Under the pieces are notes generated by a model. It ran no database searches. It saw only the letters and a program-made list of their open reading frames with translations, and was not told the origin of the DNA. From Arabidopsis thaliana (Eukaryota > Streptophyta > Magnoliopsida > Brassicales > Brassicaceae): DNA of 64,000 bases. Both the position numbers and the translations under genes were made by a program. Location of the stretch: contig NC_003071.7 in the NCBI RefSeq assembly GCF_000001735.4, positions 1,871,001-1,935,000 of the forward strand. Reading direction: 5' to 3'. Below, piece after piece: positions 23,241-35,142 of the stretch. Numbering within the stretch: the stretch's first letter is position 1; every line of letters begins with the position of its first letter.

Positions 23241-23562
23241 CTCATGTTAAGAATGTTGGATTTGGCTTACTTAAGTATGGTAGTTGTGTTGTTTTAGTTC
23301 ATGAAGACCTTGTAACCAAAAGAACATCTTCATGATATTAACCAAATCCAAAGACTGAACACAAAAATATCTTCCTCTAGACCTAAAGAGTTAATAGAAG
23401 CAGCAGGCAATATACACATTTTCATTGTGGAACAACTCTACCTTGTTCAAAGTTTTAAAATGGTTTCGACCTGTGGAATGTTTCACTAACAGTCCTTCAT
23501 AAAACTCCACAATCTTCGCTGATACAACAACTCTCCCATGAATCAACTCGGATCTGATAAGC
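23241..23562. repeat. Third, partial copy of the DnaJ 3'-flanking sequence
   Basis: It matches 27906-28168 (unit A) and 42066-42300 (unit B), then jumps directly to the sequence found near 28718 and 42545, missing about 240-550 bases between. It lies between POT1a and RPS17. At several sites it agrees with unit B (for example CATCTTCATG), and at others with unit A (retaining the GACCNGTGGAATG segment missing from B). Confidence 0.8.
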
Positions 23563-23756
23563 AAAAAGTATTGGTACTATCAAATGTTTGAACTCCAATT
23601 TTGGTTCCACATAACTTAAAAACCATTAATACGAAAGAGTCTCACATTGAGTTTAAGACATAATCAGAAGAAACAATAAACAACCACACAAGTCTTTCTT
23701 GTCCCTAACTGAGAAAAAAGAGAGCCAATCGTAGCTGATGATTAGCTGAGGCCATC

Positions 23757-24182
<426 letters not shown>

Positions 24183-24194
24183 TCAGTGACTTAC

Positions 24195-24937
24195 CTGATG
24201 AGAGGAGAAATTCCATGTCTTATTAAGGATTCAAAATCAAGAAACAACCAAGTATAGATGATTTATGTCTTAAACTTCAACATTCAGGTTGAACACTAAA
24301 CAAACACAGGAACCACATGTAAATGCAATGTCAAATATTGTCAAGAGAATTGAAAATGAGTCAAGTAATATACATCAACATAACGCTCAACTTGAAAGAG
24401 GTCTAGTGTTCTTATCAAACAATATAAGCCAAATTTTATACATACATTTATATTCAGCCTAAAAGAATATCAACTCACGACACACTTTTGCTGAATGAAA
24501 CACAAAATAAGAGAAATTCAGAAAACAACAGAACCTCTTCACACGTTGGTATAATATACAATGCCTAATATTAAGACCAAAAACTCAACTGCATTAGAAT
24601 CTTAATTAATCAGATACAAAAGCTACATTATCAATTTTGACACATGAACATCAAAATCAAGCAACCTATAACAATTCACACAGATACAACAAGAATAGCA
24701 AACTATCAAGTCAAAAGTCATGTAAACGTGTTCACTATTATCCACTAGTCTTCTCAAATTGATTTCATCTTAGTTAGTAGATGAAACCCAAATTCAACAT
24801 TACAGTAATCAACACAAACAAGTGAGAGTGGGCAATATAAATCTAATGTTGTCAAACCCATTACTCAAAATCTACAGACCTAAAGAACTTACAATCGAAA
24901 TCTAATGTTGTCTGAGATCAGATTTATGAATACTCAC
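24195..24937 (-). other. 5'-UTR intron of RPS17
   Basis: 743-bp AT-rich stretch with consensus minus-strand ends (GTGAGTATT at the donor, CTCATCAG at the acceptor). No coding is seen within it. Leader introns are common in plant ribosomal protein genes and often raise expression. Confidence 0.75.
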
Positions 24938-25058
24938 CGGAGACAGAGATGGAGACGGAGACGGAGACGGAGACGAAGAGAGGCAGAGAGCGATTTCGAT
25001 TTGGAGATGCGAGAGAGGCGGAGAGAAGTAGAGAAAATAGGGTTGGTGAAACATTAAC

Positions 25059-25066
25059 CTTATATA
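25059..25066 (-). promoter_or_regulatory. TATA box of RPS17
   Basis: TATATAAG on the minus strand. It lies about 30 bases upstream of the likely transcription start in the CT/GA-rich leader exon (24938 to about 25030). Confidence 0.6.
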
Positions 25067-25069
25067 GGG

Positions 25070-26663
25070 CTTCTAATACTCGGTTTAGGTTAACCCGATC
25101 GGACTCTGATAACCGAACTGACCCGAACCGAATACCGATAGCCCAAATTAATTTTTCCGAACGGTTTACTTCTCTGCTACTTCAATTCGCAATGATTCGG
25201 TTCTTCCGGTTTGCTTTACTCGGGTTTAACCGGAAATCCAGGCCTATATGATTTTTAGGGTATATGGTTCAATTTTTGATTATTTGTTTTCGATTTATTT
25301 TATTAAATGATAAATAAATAAATATGTTTTAAGAAAGTTTAAGGTATAGGGTTTAATTTTGAAACTTAATGTTTTACTATTTTATCAATGAACAAAATAA
25401 AATGCAAAAGAGTTATTAAAAACTTAATCATATTTGATTAATCTGATTACATATAATTAATAAATGAATGTCAAAACGTTTGAGCATAATTAACAAAACG
25501 TTTGCTTAATTTAATTAATATATAGGAACAAAATAAAAGTTATTTTCTGTAGTTGTACTCATGTATTCAATACTAGGATATGATCCACGGTATACTGCTG
25601 GATAATTTTTTTTTTTAATGTTGATGTTTTGTGTTTTGACAATATAGTTTATGTTCAGTATGGTTATTGTATTTTTTTCCTACTGCTCAATTATATATTC
25701 GGTTGTGTGTATAATTAAAGAACACGTATTTAAGGTAACGATAACATTGGTTATTCTACGGATTTATGGAATTAGGCGATATAATATGTATATTTCTGTA
25801 AGCATATGATTTTGAATGGTTGTTGATGTTTTTTTTTCTTATATAAAAACTATATCTTCTGTGGTGGGTATAAGTATGTGACACTTTATTTTCATAATGA
25901 TATTTAGATTTAGTACTTGTATTTATTTTATTTATGCAATGCAATGTGGATATCTCAAGAATGTATATTAATTTGGACAGCAGGTAATTAAAATAACAAT
26001 TATGAAATTCTAATGATGTATCATAAAATTGAAATTGAAATTAGTAAATGTGTTTGTCACAAATTTCTAAAAACAATATATGTTTGTAACATTAATAATT
26101 TTGTTAGAAACTTGGTAATTAACAAAGCCCATTACATTTACCTCTTTTGTTTAAAGCATACTGTTATTGAAGCCCAAATCTAAAACCGAAGCCCACTTAA
26201 TTTTTTCCAGCCCAAACACTATTAACAGTTTTTACTGTTACCAACGTTGAGAAAAAAAACAAATTTGGATTCAGTTTTTTTTTTTTTGTCAATCACATTC
26301 CGATTCAATCTGAACCCAGCTTCTTCACAACACCATATCACTGATCGATTGACAATTATTTGCGATCAGGGTTTTGATTCAGTTTTTGTCCACTTCTCAA
26401 TAGATGATGCTATAAATTGATGAAAGATTAGAACATCATATATTTATTGTTTTAATTCTGTTATTTAGCAATGACATATAAAGAGAGAAAATATTTTATG
26501 AAATTAAAGCCATTAAAAACATTATCGAGACATATCCGAAGGAAGTAGTATTGAATCAAGTATCTAGAACTAAACATTCTAGAGTAAACAAAATTTCTGA
26601 AGAGAGTAGTCACTGAATCAAGTATCTAATTTACTTCTTGTATAGTACATTAATAAGTGTATC
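25070..26663. other. AT-rich spacer with a possible orphan promoter
   Basis: No gene is seen. Between 26130 and 26230 there are several site II-like AAGCCCA motifs, followed by a 5' UTR-like stretch (26290-26400). This is the arrangement of a housekeeping promoter, but no coding sequence follows on the plus strand. The duplication unit begins at 26664, so a gene may have been cut off here. Confidence 0.45.
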
Positions 26664-26673
26664 TTGTTCTTTG

Positions 26674-26930
26674 CTAAAGGAACTCACTTACATTTCCAAC
26701 AGTATAAATAGTATAGGCAAAACATCCAGTTATATATGTTAAAACAAGGAAACCAAACCCAACAAGTTTATAATCTGAAACATCCACACAAGCGTAATGA
26801 GTCGATGGTATAATAGAGACATCAATTGTTTGCAAAGCCAGAGGTCGAAACGTATAACCTGGGCATATAAGGGCATACAAAACAATTTCAAATTGTCATT
26901 TATCACAGGAAAGCCTGAGATTCAGAGCTA
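26674..26930 (-). pseudogene. Exon fragment of an unrecognised membrane protein, copy A
   Basis: On the minus strand a frame reads YALICPGYTFRPLA..., then DVSDYKLVGFGFLVLTY and ITGCFAYTIYTVGN. It is followed by a consensus donor (GTAAGTGAG). It looks like one internal exon with a transmembrane segment. An in-frame stop interrupts the upstream part in this copy. The rest of the gene is not in the window, and I do not recognise the family. Confidence 0.5.
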
Positions 26931-27108
26931 AAGAGAAGGGGAAAAAAAAAAAAAAACCACCTAATAAAAGAGAGATGACAAGCACACAACATGAGACATT
27001 CCTCAAAAAAAGTTATGATCCCACAATAGTCTATACTCCACATCATGTCCTGTATTTAACAATCACAAAACCTCAAACTAATCTAGAACTTGAATTCTCA
27101 ATTGCAAC

Positions 27109-27622
27109 TAGGCCTGGGCAAAATACCCGAACCTGAAGAATCAAACCAAACCCGACCCAAAAAATCCGATTCGAATCCGAACCCAAAATTTTAAAATACC
27201 CGAATGGATCCTAAACTTCAAAACCCAAAAACCAGATCCGAACCTGAACCCGATCAAGTACCCGAACATATCCAAAATATATATATAACAAATAATTTAT
27301 CAATAATAATCATATCTACAAGTCTACAACAACTTAAATGCCTAAAATATTTGGATTTTAAGTTATTTTGTATATTTTTAGGTATTTTACCTACTTTTAG
27401 ATAAATTCGGATAGAAAATAATCAAGTTTTTATAAATTTTTGAATAGTTTCAAGTAATTTTAACCTATTTTGATATAAAAGTTTTGAGTTTTGGATACTC
27501 CTGATAAACCCGAATCCGAACCCAAAAAACCCGATCCGAACCCGAAGTCTTAAAATACCCGAACGGGTCTTAGATTTCTAAATCCGAAAAACCCGACCCG
27601 AATATCTGAACGCCCAAACCTA
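27109..27622. mobile_element. hAT-type MITE, copy A (514 bp)
   Basis: Ends TAGGCCTGGGC and, inverted, TAGGTTTGGGC, flanked by ATTGCAAC at 27101-27108 and 27623-27630. The 8-bp duplication is typical of hAT. The subterminal regions are packed with ACCCGAA repeats in both orientations. Confidence 0.88.
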
Positions 27623-28152
27623 ATTGCAACTTTCACATATTTTAGAAACTAAAGCAGATATCATAGCCATTGTCATCACATTGCCTCAACAAATTTGTTT
27701 TGCCAAATTTTGGATAGTAACTCAAAGATTATCGCACTCAAGAGTTTAAGAAAACTTCCCCAAAGTGATCTTCCTTACAAACACATAATCACGATACAAA
27801 TAGATCTAACCATCAAGCAGAAGACCAAAAACAACAGAATCAACAAGCAAACCAAGACCATGAAAGTATAAATTGATTAAACTCAGAGAAACAATTAACC
27901 AAAAGAAACTCATGTTAAGAATGTTGGATGTGGCTTACTTAAGTATGGTAGTTGTGTTGTTTAGTTCATGAAGACCTTGTAACCAAAAGAACAACTTCAT
28001 GATATTAACCAAATCCAAAGACTGAACACAAAAATATCTTCCTCTAGACCTTGGACTAAAGAGTTAGTAGAAGCAGCAGGTAATATACACATTTTCATTG
28101 TGGAACAACTATACCTTGTTCAAAGTTTTAAAATGGTTTCGACCCGTGGAAT

Positions 28153-28499
28153 GTTTCACTAACTTGAAAATTCAATTACTAAATAAAAGGGAAAAAACCA
28201 AAAAAAAACCTCAACTAAATTTTATTTGGACGTTTAAGACCCAATTGTTTTTTGTTGGAAGGTAAATACACGAAGTAATAAAACCGTGCAATTTAATACA
28301 CAAACAATTAATTATTGCTATTTTAATACTCACGATCTCATAACAAAAATAAAATTCCAAATTTACCCTTACCATCTCAATTAACTATTATTTTTTTAAT
28401 AATATAATTTTAATTTTATAATTTTGAATAAAAATTAATTTTATTAACATTTTAGTTAATGGTTTCACTAACTTGTAAATTCAATTACTAAATAAAAGG
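28153..28499. repeat. 271-bp insert between 37-bp direct repeats, unit A only
   Basis: The phrase GTTTCACTAACTTG...AAATAAAAG occurs at 28153-28189 and 28462-28498 with one mismatch. Between them is AT-rich sequence absent from unit B, which has a single copy of the phrase near 42290-42327. This is either a local duplication plus insertion or an insertion with an unusually long target duplication. Confidence 0.7.
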
Positions 28500-28817
28500 C
28501 AGCAAGAAATGGAAAGATAATTGCTACATTTATAACTCTACTTGTAAAAATTCTGTCATCACTAAGGTCAACAAAGAAACGAATACATAATCGAAAAAGA
28601 AAAAGAAAAGAAGAAACAGAGTAAACAAAAGTCAAACTATGCTTTGCTTACTCGTTGAACATTTGCCTAATACAACAGCTTCACTGAACCAAACAGTATG
28701 GTTTTTGCGTGTTAATAGTCCTTCATAAAACTCCACAATCTTCGCTGATACAACAACTCTTACACTTGGTCTCAATCTGAAAAGTGAAACCATCTTTCTC
28801 TTACAGGGTCACTGAAA

Positions 28818-30938
28818 TCAATTGGTTCCTGCTCCGATGTGAAGCAGCTCCTCGGGGATTGCAGCTGGATCTAAGTCCCAACAGTTTTCGGGAAAGCCGC
28901 TGGTTGCATCTTTAAGAAACCAAGACGGCACTTGATGTGAAAACCGCAACATTTCACACCTTGGTATCCACTTCTTACTGTCCTCCCTTGTGCTCCTGTG
29001 ATACACGGTTTTGTAGCCCTCTAATTTAACAAGAGGGGTAACGCACACACCATACTGTTCAGTATACTCATCAAGAATCTCGACCATTTCATATTGGTGC
29101 CTCACTTCGTCCGGTGTTGATCCGTCCCAGTTCAGTGACCAGTTCTTGTAGACGGCCCAAATCTCCCCAGCTGTGGGGAAGATTCGAACACAACCACCTC
29201 TCCCTGTCTTCTTGCCTTTTAAAAGATGCGAAAAGATGTTAACATGGTCTACTATGTCAGAGTTTCGTATCCTGAAATGTCCACACGACTTTGTAAACCC
29301 ATATTGTACCCATTTCATTGACCCAAACTCGATGTCGGTTTTAGAGCTTAAGTAGGCAATGTCAATCTTAAAGGGTTGAACTGAGAGTACTTCCCTCACC
29401 ACACAATATAGGCGTGGCATACCATCATCTTCATCATAAATTGCCCATATTTGCCTTGGCTCAAAGGATTCCTCCGATCTGTTTTTATCAAAGTCATGGA
29501 AATCAGAGTCTGGAACTGTTATTGGCCCGTTAGTTTTGCGCCCTGTAACATCTCCCAACTTACAGGAGAGAACAGTTTTTTCATCAAGGGGTGTTGCATC
29601 CTCTGCAGCCGCTGCTGCCTCTAAAGCCAATCTCATCATCTCCAATCTTTGCTTGATATCTGTTCTGGCCTTTTGAATTAAGGGCTTCCGTGTATCCAAT
29701 ACTGATGCAGCAGACCAACGTCTAGTTGAACTTTGGATATGAAGTTTGTAATCCTGATCCATTTTGGCATCTGTATTCGCTGTCTTTGATACTGAAACAG
29801 ATCTCAGAGGGTTCTCAACAAATCCATTAGCAGCAGCTTCCATAAAAACTTTGCTTTTCTTCCCAGGTCTGCCGACCTTATTTGCACTCGCGTGAGCAGA
29901 CATGCTGATCTGATTAGGATATATCAGACCACCTGGTGTGCTTTTCTTCGAGCATGTCCCATTAGAACCATCTTTGACTTTATTTATTCCCCCGCTGACT
30001 ACTGAGTTGCTGTGCTTATAAGGATACCCATTAGACACTGAGGACACACGCTTCAAATCCAGATTCCCTGGGGAGGTTGTTGTTCCAGAGTACGAGCTCC
30101 ATTCATATGAACCATTCGTACTATAATCATATCCATGTCCTTGCCCAGGATAGTGGCCTAAGAAATACGTGGAATTGGTGGGCATGCGTGACATAGCATC
30201 ATAACCATGTGCACCATAGCCATTACTCGGAGGCGCATGAGATGGAGGCGCATGAGAGGGAGGCGCATGGGATGGAGGCGTGTAATGAAATGGTGCACTA
30301 ACAGGAGCTGGACCAGTTTCTACAGCAATAAATGCTCCACGACAGTTCTTACATGAAAGCCTCTTATTCACATACTTCCTCAGATACTCATACTGAACTT
30401 TGCAAGAGGTGCATACAGTCCAGAAAGTATCAAGCCTTTCTGAAGATGGTGGAAACCGATCAAATACTGCAGTCCCCGTCCCAGTCCCAGTCCCAGGCAT
30501 GTACTCTGTGCTATGCTTCTGAACCTCAGTGGAGTCAATATGCTTCTTTCTTTTGTAATAAAAAGTGCTTTTATTAAACTCATTAGACAAGAAACTCCAA
30601 GCTTCAGATATGAGATGAAATGCACCATCAGCTCCAATGCATTTGTTCTTATCAGGATGAAGCAATACAGCCATCTTCTTATACTGTTTCTTCACTTCTC
30701 TTTTCCCCGCAGACGGTTTCAGTCCAAGTACCGCGTAATAATCAATCTGACCACCGCTTCGAGTCTGAGAAGCTAAATAAACTTCAAACGTCGCAACCAT
30801 CTGAGATAAACCTTCCAAATCAGGAAACAAAGACTTCGCTTTCAACGCATAACTCCTAGCGCTTGTGAAATCTTTCTCCGCAAATCTCCTCTCAGCGATC
30901 TGTTTCACTCTGAGAGCTTCCTCTCTGTAAGCTTCCAT
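28818..30938 (-). CDS. DnaJ (J-domain) protein with zinc ribbon and DUF3444, copy A
   Basis: Single coding exon of 706 residues, starting at MEAYREEALRVKQIAERRF; the upstream ATG at 30956 adds only MLVSFY. A J domain covers about residues 66-120 with HPD at 94-96, so it can in principle stimulate an Hsp70 ATPase. A C2C2-type zinc ribbon (CTSC...CKNC) lies near 176-199. A proline/histidine tandem repeat (PPSHA three times) and a GYG-rich region follow. A DUF3444 domain fills roughly 485-690, starting near PRQIWAIYDEDDG. The protein is identical to copy B. Probably AT2G05230 (memory); function unassigned. Confidence 0.95.
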   Translation of the reverse strand: MEAYREEALRVKQIAERRFAEKDFTSARSYALKAKSLFPDLEGLSQMVATFEVYLASQTRSGGQIDYYAVLGLKPSAGKREVKKQYKKMAVLLHPDKNKCIGADGAFHLISEAWSFLSNEFNKSTFYYKRKKHIDSTEVQKHSTEYMPGTGTGTGTAVFDRFPPSSERLDTFWTVCTSCKVQYEYLRKYVNKRLSCKNCRGAFIAVETGPAPVSAPFHYTPPSHAPPSHAPPSHAPPSNGYGAHGYDAMSRMPTNSTYFLGHYPGQGHGYDYSTNGSYEWSSYSGTTTSPGNLDLKRVSSVSNGYPYKHSNSVVSGGINKVKDGSNGTCSKKSTPGGLIYPNQISMSAHASANKVGRPGKKSKVFMEAAANGFVENPLRSVSVSKTANTDAKMDQDYKLHIQSSTRRWSAASVLDTRKPLIQKARTDIKQRLEMMRLALEAAAAAEDATPLDEKTVLSCKLGDVTGRKTNGPITVPDSDFHDFDKNRSEESFEPRQIWAIYDEDDGMPRLYCVVREVLSVQPFKIDIAYLSSKTDIEFGSMKWVQYGFTKSCGHFRIRNSDIVDHVNIFSHLLKGKKTGRGGCVRIFPTAGEIWAVYKNWSLNWDGSTPDEVRHQYEMVEILDEYTEQYGVCVTPLVKLEGYKTVYHRSTREDSKKWIPRCEMLRFSHQVPSWFLKDATSGFPENCWDLDPAAIPEELLHIGAGTN

Positions 30939-31639
30939 GTAGAAAGAAACCAACACAATATATGACAGCTCTACAAAAGGAAACTAACACCGTTCCCGCA
31001 AGCATTCCATATTCAAGCACCAAAAGATCATCATTATCTGCAAACAAACATTCACAAGAACAACATTAATTCTTTTTGAGTCACTACAAATGCAAACCAA
31101 TACCTAACCAACCACACATACTCAAACAAACCCATACTTACTAACTTACAACAACCATCCTAAGATTCGAGATCTAGAATCTCCAAGTTCAGATTTTTTT
31201 TTGACAAAATCGCTAACTTTATATCACAAAGACATAGAGAATTATACAAAACTAGATTTAGATAGTCAAAAAGTAGCTTAATTTTATCTCCATTTTGAAC
31301 AAATTTCACCAAAAAGTCAGATTCAAGCTATCAACTTCATAAGACAAAACCCAACTCAAAAGGATTAAACTTTAAATCCCAACTCAAAGTTTACTAATTT
31401 CTTCAATAAACAACAATGACAAAAACCAAAAACCTAAAATTTCAATAAATGAAATAAACTGAGAATCGAAGTTAGCGATCTTACTGATAAATTGGGGAAA
31501 ATTACAAACACAGCTTCAAAAATAGATCTCTGAAACTTCTTCTTCCTCCAGAGATTGAGTAGATCAAATCGGAAGTAAACAAAAAGCACGAATCTTTAGG
31601 CAAAGATTTGGAATCAAGAACACAGCTTTAATAACTACA

Positions 31640-31680
31640 GTAACTTTAGGGTTTTAGGGTTTCAGTGAATTCAGGTAATC
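31640..31680 (-). promoter_or_regulatory. Telo-box motif in the DnaJ leader or promoter, copy A
   Basis: On the minus strand, AAACCCTAAAACCCTAAA occurs in the probable leader. This interstitial telomere-like motif is typical of plant genes active in dividing cells. Copy B has it at about 45473-45490. Confidence 0.6.
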
Positions 31681-31859
31681 GGCGATTCAGGCATCGAGAA
31701 TGAATCGCCGGAAAACACCGTCGAGAATTTCGGGGAAAAAAAAAATGGAAGCTAAAATAAAAATTTGTTTTTTTTTTTGTTAAGTAAAATAATTTTGGAG
31801 TGAAAGTAAACGGTGCTAATTTGTTAATAGTGGTTATCTCGACTCTGATATATGCCATA

Positions 31860-32644
31860 ATAATTTTATTATATAAAGTATGGTTTTAAAAATTACTAAC
31901 TCATAAGATTATGTCATGTGTCAAGTCTATCGATCGGATGTTGACACATATAAAAAAATAATTAACTTTTTTCTTTTTAAAGAAATAGAAATACTAAAAA
32001 AGAAATCAATTAAATTTTTTCTTCTTAAAGAAATAGAAAACTAAAAAATAAATCATTATTAACATATACTAATTCATATATTTATATATATGTAAAATAT
32101 ATTACATTTTATTTTTCTTAACCAAAAGGAAAATTAACCAAAAATATTTATATATGTTATTGGTCAAAATTTTAATATGTATGGTATTAACAAATTTTTT
32201 ATTATTATTAATTATGTTTTGTTAATTGTTAATAATTTTTAATATTAACTAAGATATAGATTTGATCTCATATATATATTATTTTGACATGAAATCATTA
32301 TCAAGTAAGATGAAGTGTGTAGAATTAAAATCGAGTTTTTTATGAAATAGATAGTTAAATTGTATTACAAAATTGAATATGTAAGATAAAAATTTATTCT
32401 TTTCTTCTAAATACTAAATTATAATATAAAAAAAGTGTGTAGGTTACTATTTAGACTTCAAATATCATCAATAAGATTGAATGGGTATAATAAAATAAAA
32501 TGCATAAGACTACTATTTTACTATTCAAAATTATATATCAAGAACAATGTATAGATTATTATTTTATTATTCAAAATTTAAATATTATAGATAAAAAATT
32601 ACAGTTACATTTTACACCCGCCTATTTAGGCGGGCTTTATCTAG
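31860..32644 (+). mobile_element. Helitron-like element in unit A
   Basis: The 3' end shows a GC hairpin (CCCGCC TATTTA GGCGGG) and then, after CTTTAT, CTAG at 32641-32644 followed by T. This is the classical Helitron terminus. The segment is absent from unit B at the equivalent point (about 45685), which fixes the 5' end only to about 31855-31875. The interior is AT-rich with no helicase. Confidence 0.7.
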
Positions 32645-34156
32645 TATCATAATAATAATTTGTTAATAGTGTAATATATGAATATGGGTTAAAATAATAG
32701 TTTCATAAAGTTATAGAAAAATTCAACTTTAATAATTGTTAACAAAATAATAATATTTGTAAACACCATCCAGTTAACCTATGAGGTTATGACTCATGAA
32801 GATTCATTTAAGAATTTTCACACTTATTAAAAAAATTATTAATATTTGTTTTTTTCTATTTTCTAATAATTATACATTTCTCATTTTGTTCACAGTTCTA
32901 AATAATTATAAACTGATACTTTTTTTATGTCACTATCGTGTGATTGGATGTTGGAAAGTATGTAACAATTGCATAGTTGGGTTTTTTGCCAATGTAAATG
33001 TAAGTTGTTAGGGATCTAGTGGCACGCTTTGTGGCTGTGCCTATTCCAAAACTAACTGCTAGTCCAAACATCTTACTTTGGGAACGCAGTTAAGATGTCT
33101 TTTTAAACCTCATTTCTTCTTCTCCAAAATTTAAGAACAGATCAGAAAAAAATGTCTCGAGTAGAAAGAATTGTATAGTATTGTTTTGTTTAGCCGAAAG
33201 TGTTTTCGCTTGTCTTTACTCTTTGTACATATTTCTTGGATCAAAATTTTTTAACCCTACACTCTTTACCATAATATTCATAATAATTTCAGTTCTCTAG
33301 ATTTTTGGCCAGTCAAATTAGCATTTCGAACTATAATCTATTACTTATGACGTGAATGCAATGGTCGAGACACTAGAAAGACCCGATATCAACCTAAAAC
33401 ATCGATAATGAAACACAATAGTTTCAAACTTTTGAGAAACATAAATCCATGAAGTAAATCAAAGGTTGCTAGAGTAGTCGTTAAACTTGCTTCTATAACA
33501 TTGATTTCATTGCTCATGTCAGTGTCTTTCATATCTGGAAACAGAGAAACAATTTGTTTACTCTCACTTGATTTGAATGCAATGGTCGAAACACCATAAA
33601 CACCATAAACACAATAGTTTTAAATTTTTGAAAAACATAAGTCCATGGACTAAATCAAAAGTTGTTAGAGTAGTCGTTAAACTTGCTTCTATAACATTTT
33701 ATTTCATTATGCCATAAACATCAAACCATTTACACCTAACATCTCTCATATAATTTTAATAAGAAAATGTCATAAAAATATATAATTTACTTCTTTTTGA
33801 CTAAAAAAACTTTAACTATTCCATTAGATAAAATAAATTTCCAATTTTATGTTGATTAAGTCATTTTATTTTCCTTTTAAAGCAATAATAACGAGTTAAA
33901 ATTATTGACTAACAACGGAGATAAAATAGTAAGTTCAATATAAAATTGAAAATTTTTTTATCTAATAAAATAGTTTGAAAGCTTTTTCGTTAAATAAGTT
34001 TGGAATTGTTTTTAAAATTCTTTATTTTTTCTTTTTTTGAACAAAATTCTTTTCTTTTTCAAAACAACCCAAACACAGCATAAAATGCTACGCGCTTGCC
34101 GACAAAAAAAAGCAAAGAAACGCTTTTACGAAACATGTCAAGTCTAATTAGTCTAA
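32645..34156. other. AT-rich distal part of unit A
   Basis: No gene is seen. It aligns with 45900-47258 in unit B, with many substitutions and indels. Within it a phrase beginning AATGCAATGGTCGA recurs (near 33355 and 33575), a small internal duplication shared by both units. Confidence 0.6.
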
Positions 34157-34176
34157 TAATTGTATGTTGTTCTTTG

Positions 34177-34507
34177 CTAAAGGAACTCACTTACATTTCC
34201 AACAGTATAAATAGTATAGGCAAAACATCCAGTTATATATGTTAAAACAAGGAAACCAAACCCAACAAGTTTATAATCTGAAACATCCACAAGCGTAATG
34301 AGTCTATGGTATAATAGAGACATCAATTGTTTGCGAAGCCAGAGGTCGAAACGTATAACCTGGGCATATAAGGGCATACAAAACAATTTCAAATTGCCAT
34401 TTATCACAGGAAAGCCTGAGATTCAGAGCTAAAGAGAAGGGGAAAAAAAAAAAAAAAACACCTAATAAAAGAGAGATGACAAGCACACAACATGAGACAT
34501 TCCTCAA
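34177..34507 (-). pseudogene. Exon fragment of an unrecognised membrane protein, copy B
   Basis: Same fragment as at 26674-26930. Here the upstream part lacks the in-frame stop of copy A (Trp instead), giving LNLRLSCDKWQFEIVLYAL. A 2-bp deletion near 34291 breaks the frame farther on. The donor GTAAGTGAG is retained. Confidence 0.5.
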
Positions 34508-34609
34508 AAAAAGTTATGATCCCACAATAGTCTATACTCCACATCATGTCCTGTATTTAACAATCACAAAACCTCAAACTAATCTAGAACTTGAATTCTC
34601 AATTGCAAC

Positions 34610-34775
34610 TAGGCCTGGGCAAAATACCCGAACCTGAAAAATCAAACCAAACCCGACCCAAAAAATCCGATTCGAATCCGAACCCGAAATTTTAAAATAC
34701 CCGAATGGATCTTAAACTTCAAAACCCGAAAACCCGATCCGTACCTGAACCCCATCAAGTACCCGAATATATCCG

Positions 34776-34810
<35 letters not shown>

Positions 34811-35142
34811 AATAATTTATCAATAATAATCATATATACAACAACTTAAATGCCTAAAATATTTGGATTTTAAGTTATTTTGTATATTTTTAGGTATTTT
34901 ACCTACTTTTAGATAAATTCAGATAGAAAATAATCAAGTTTTTTTATAAATTTTTGTGTAGTTTCAAGTAATTTTAACATATTTTGATATAAAAGTTTTG
35001 AGTTTTGGATACTGCGGATAAACCCGAATCCGAACCCGAAGTCTTAAAATACCCAAACGGATCTTAGATTTCTAAATCCGAAATACCCAAATCCAAAATA
35101 CCCGACCCAAACCCGACCTGAATATCCGAACGCCCAGACCTA
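34610..35142. mobile_element. hAT-type MITE, copy B (533 bp)
   Basis: Same TIRs and ATTGCAAC duplication (34602-34609, 35143-35150) as copy A. A (TA)n microsatellite has expanded at about 34777-34808. It arrived by segmental duplication, since the target duplications are shared. Confidence 0.88.

Larger units (their letters stand above)
26664..34156. repeat. Tandem segmental duplication, unit A (about 7.5 kb)
   Basis: Starts at TTGTTCTTTGCTAAAGG and ends at ATTAGTCTAA. The same start occurs at 34167 and the same end at 47258. Content: an exon fragment, a hAT MITE, a DnaJ gene (-) and AT-rich sequence. Relative to unit B it carries a Helitron-like insert (about 31860-32644) and a 271-bp insert (28191-28461). 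Confidence 0.9.

Noticed and set aside
24949-25251. 100-codon plus-strand frame at the RPS17 leader
   Set aside because: It is a shadow of the GA/CT-repeat leader exon and promoter of RPS17 on the other strand; the peptide is simple-sequence.
27109-27622. ACCCGAA-rich block as a telomere-like or CRISPR-like array
   Set aside because: The repeats are the subterminal motifs of a hAT MITE with clear TIRs and 8-bp target duplications; spacing is irregular.
30332-30859. Several plus-strand frames opposite the DnaJ genes, also at 44159-44686
   Set aside because: They are antisense shadows of the DnaJ coding exon.
34777-34808. (TA)n run as a regulatory element
   Set aside because: Simple microsatellite expansion within the hAT MITE; absent in that length from the other copy.
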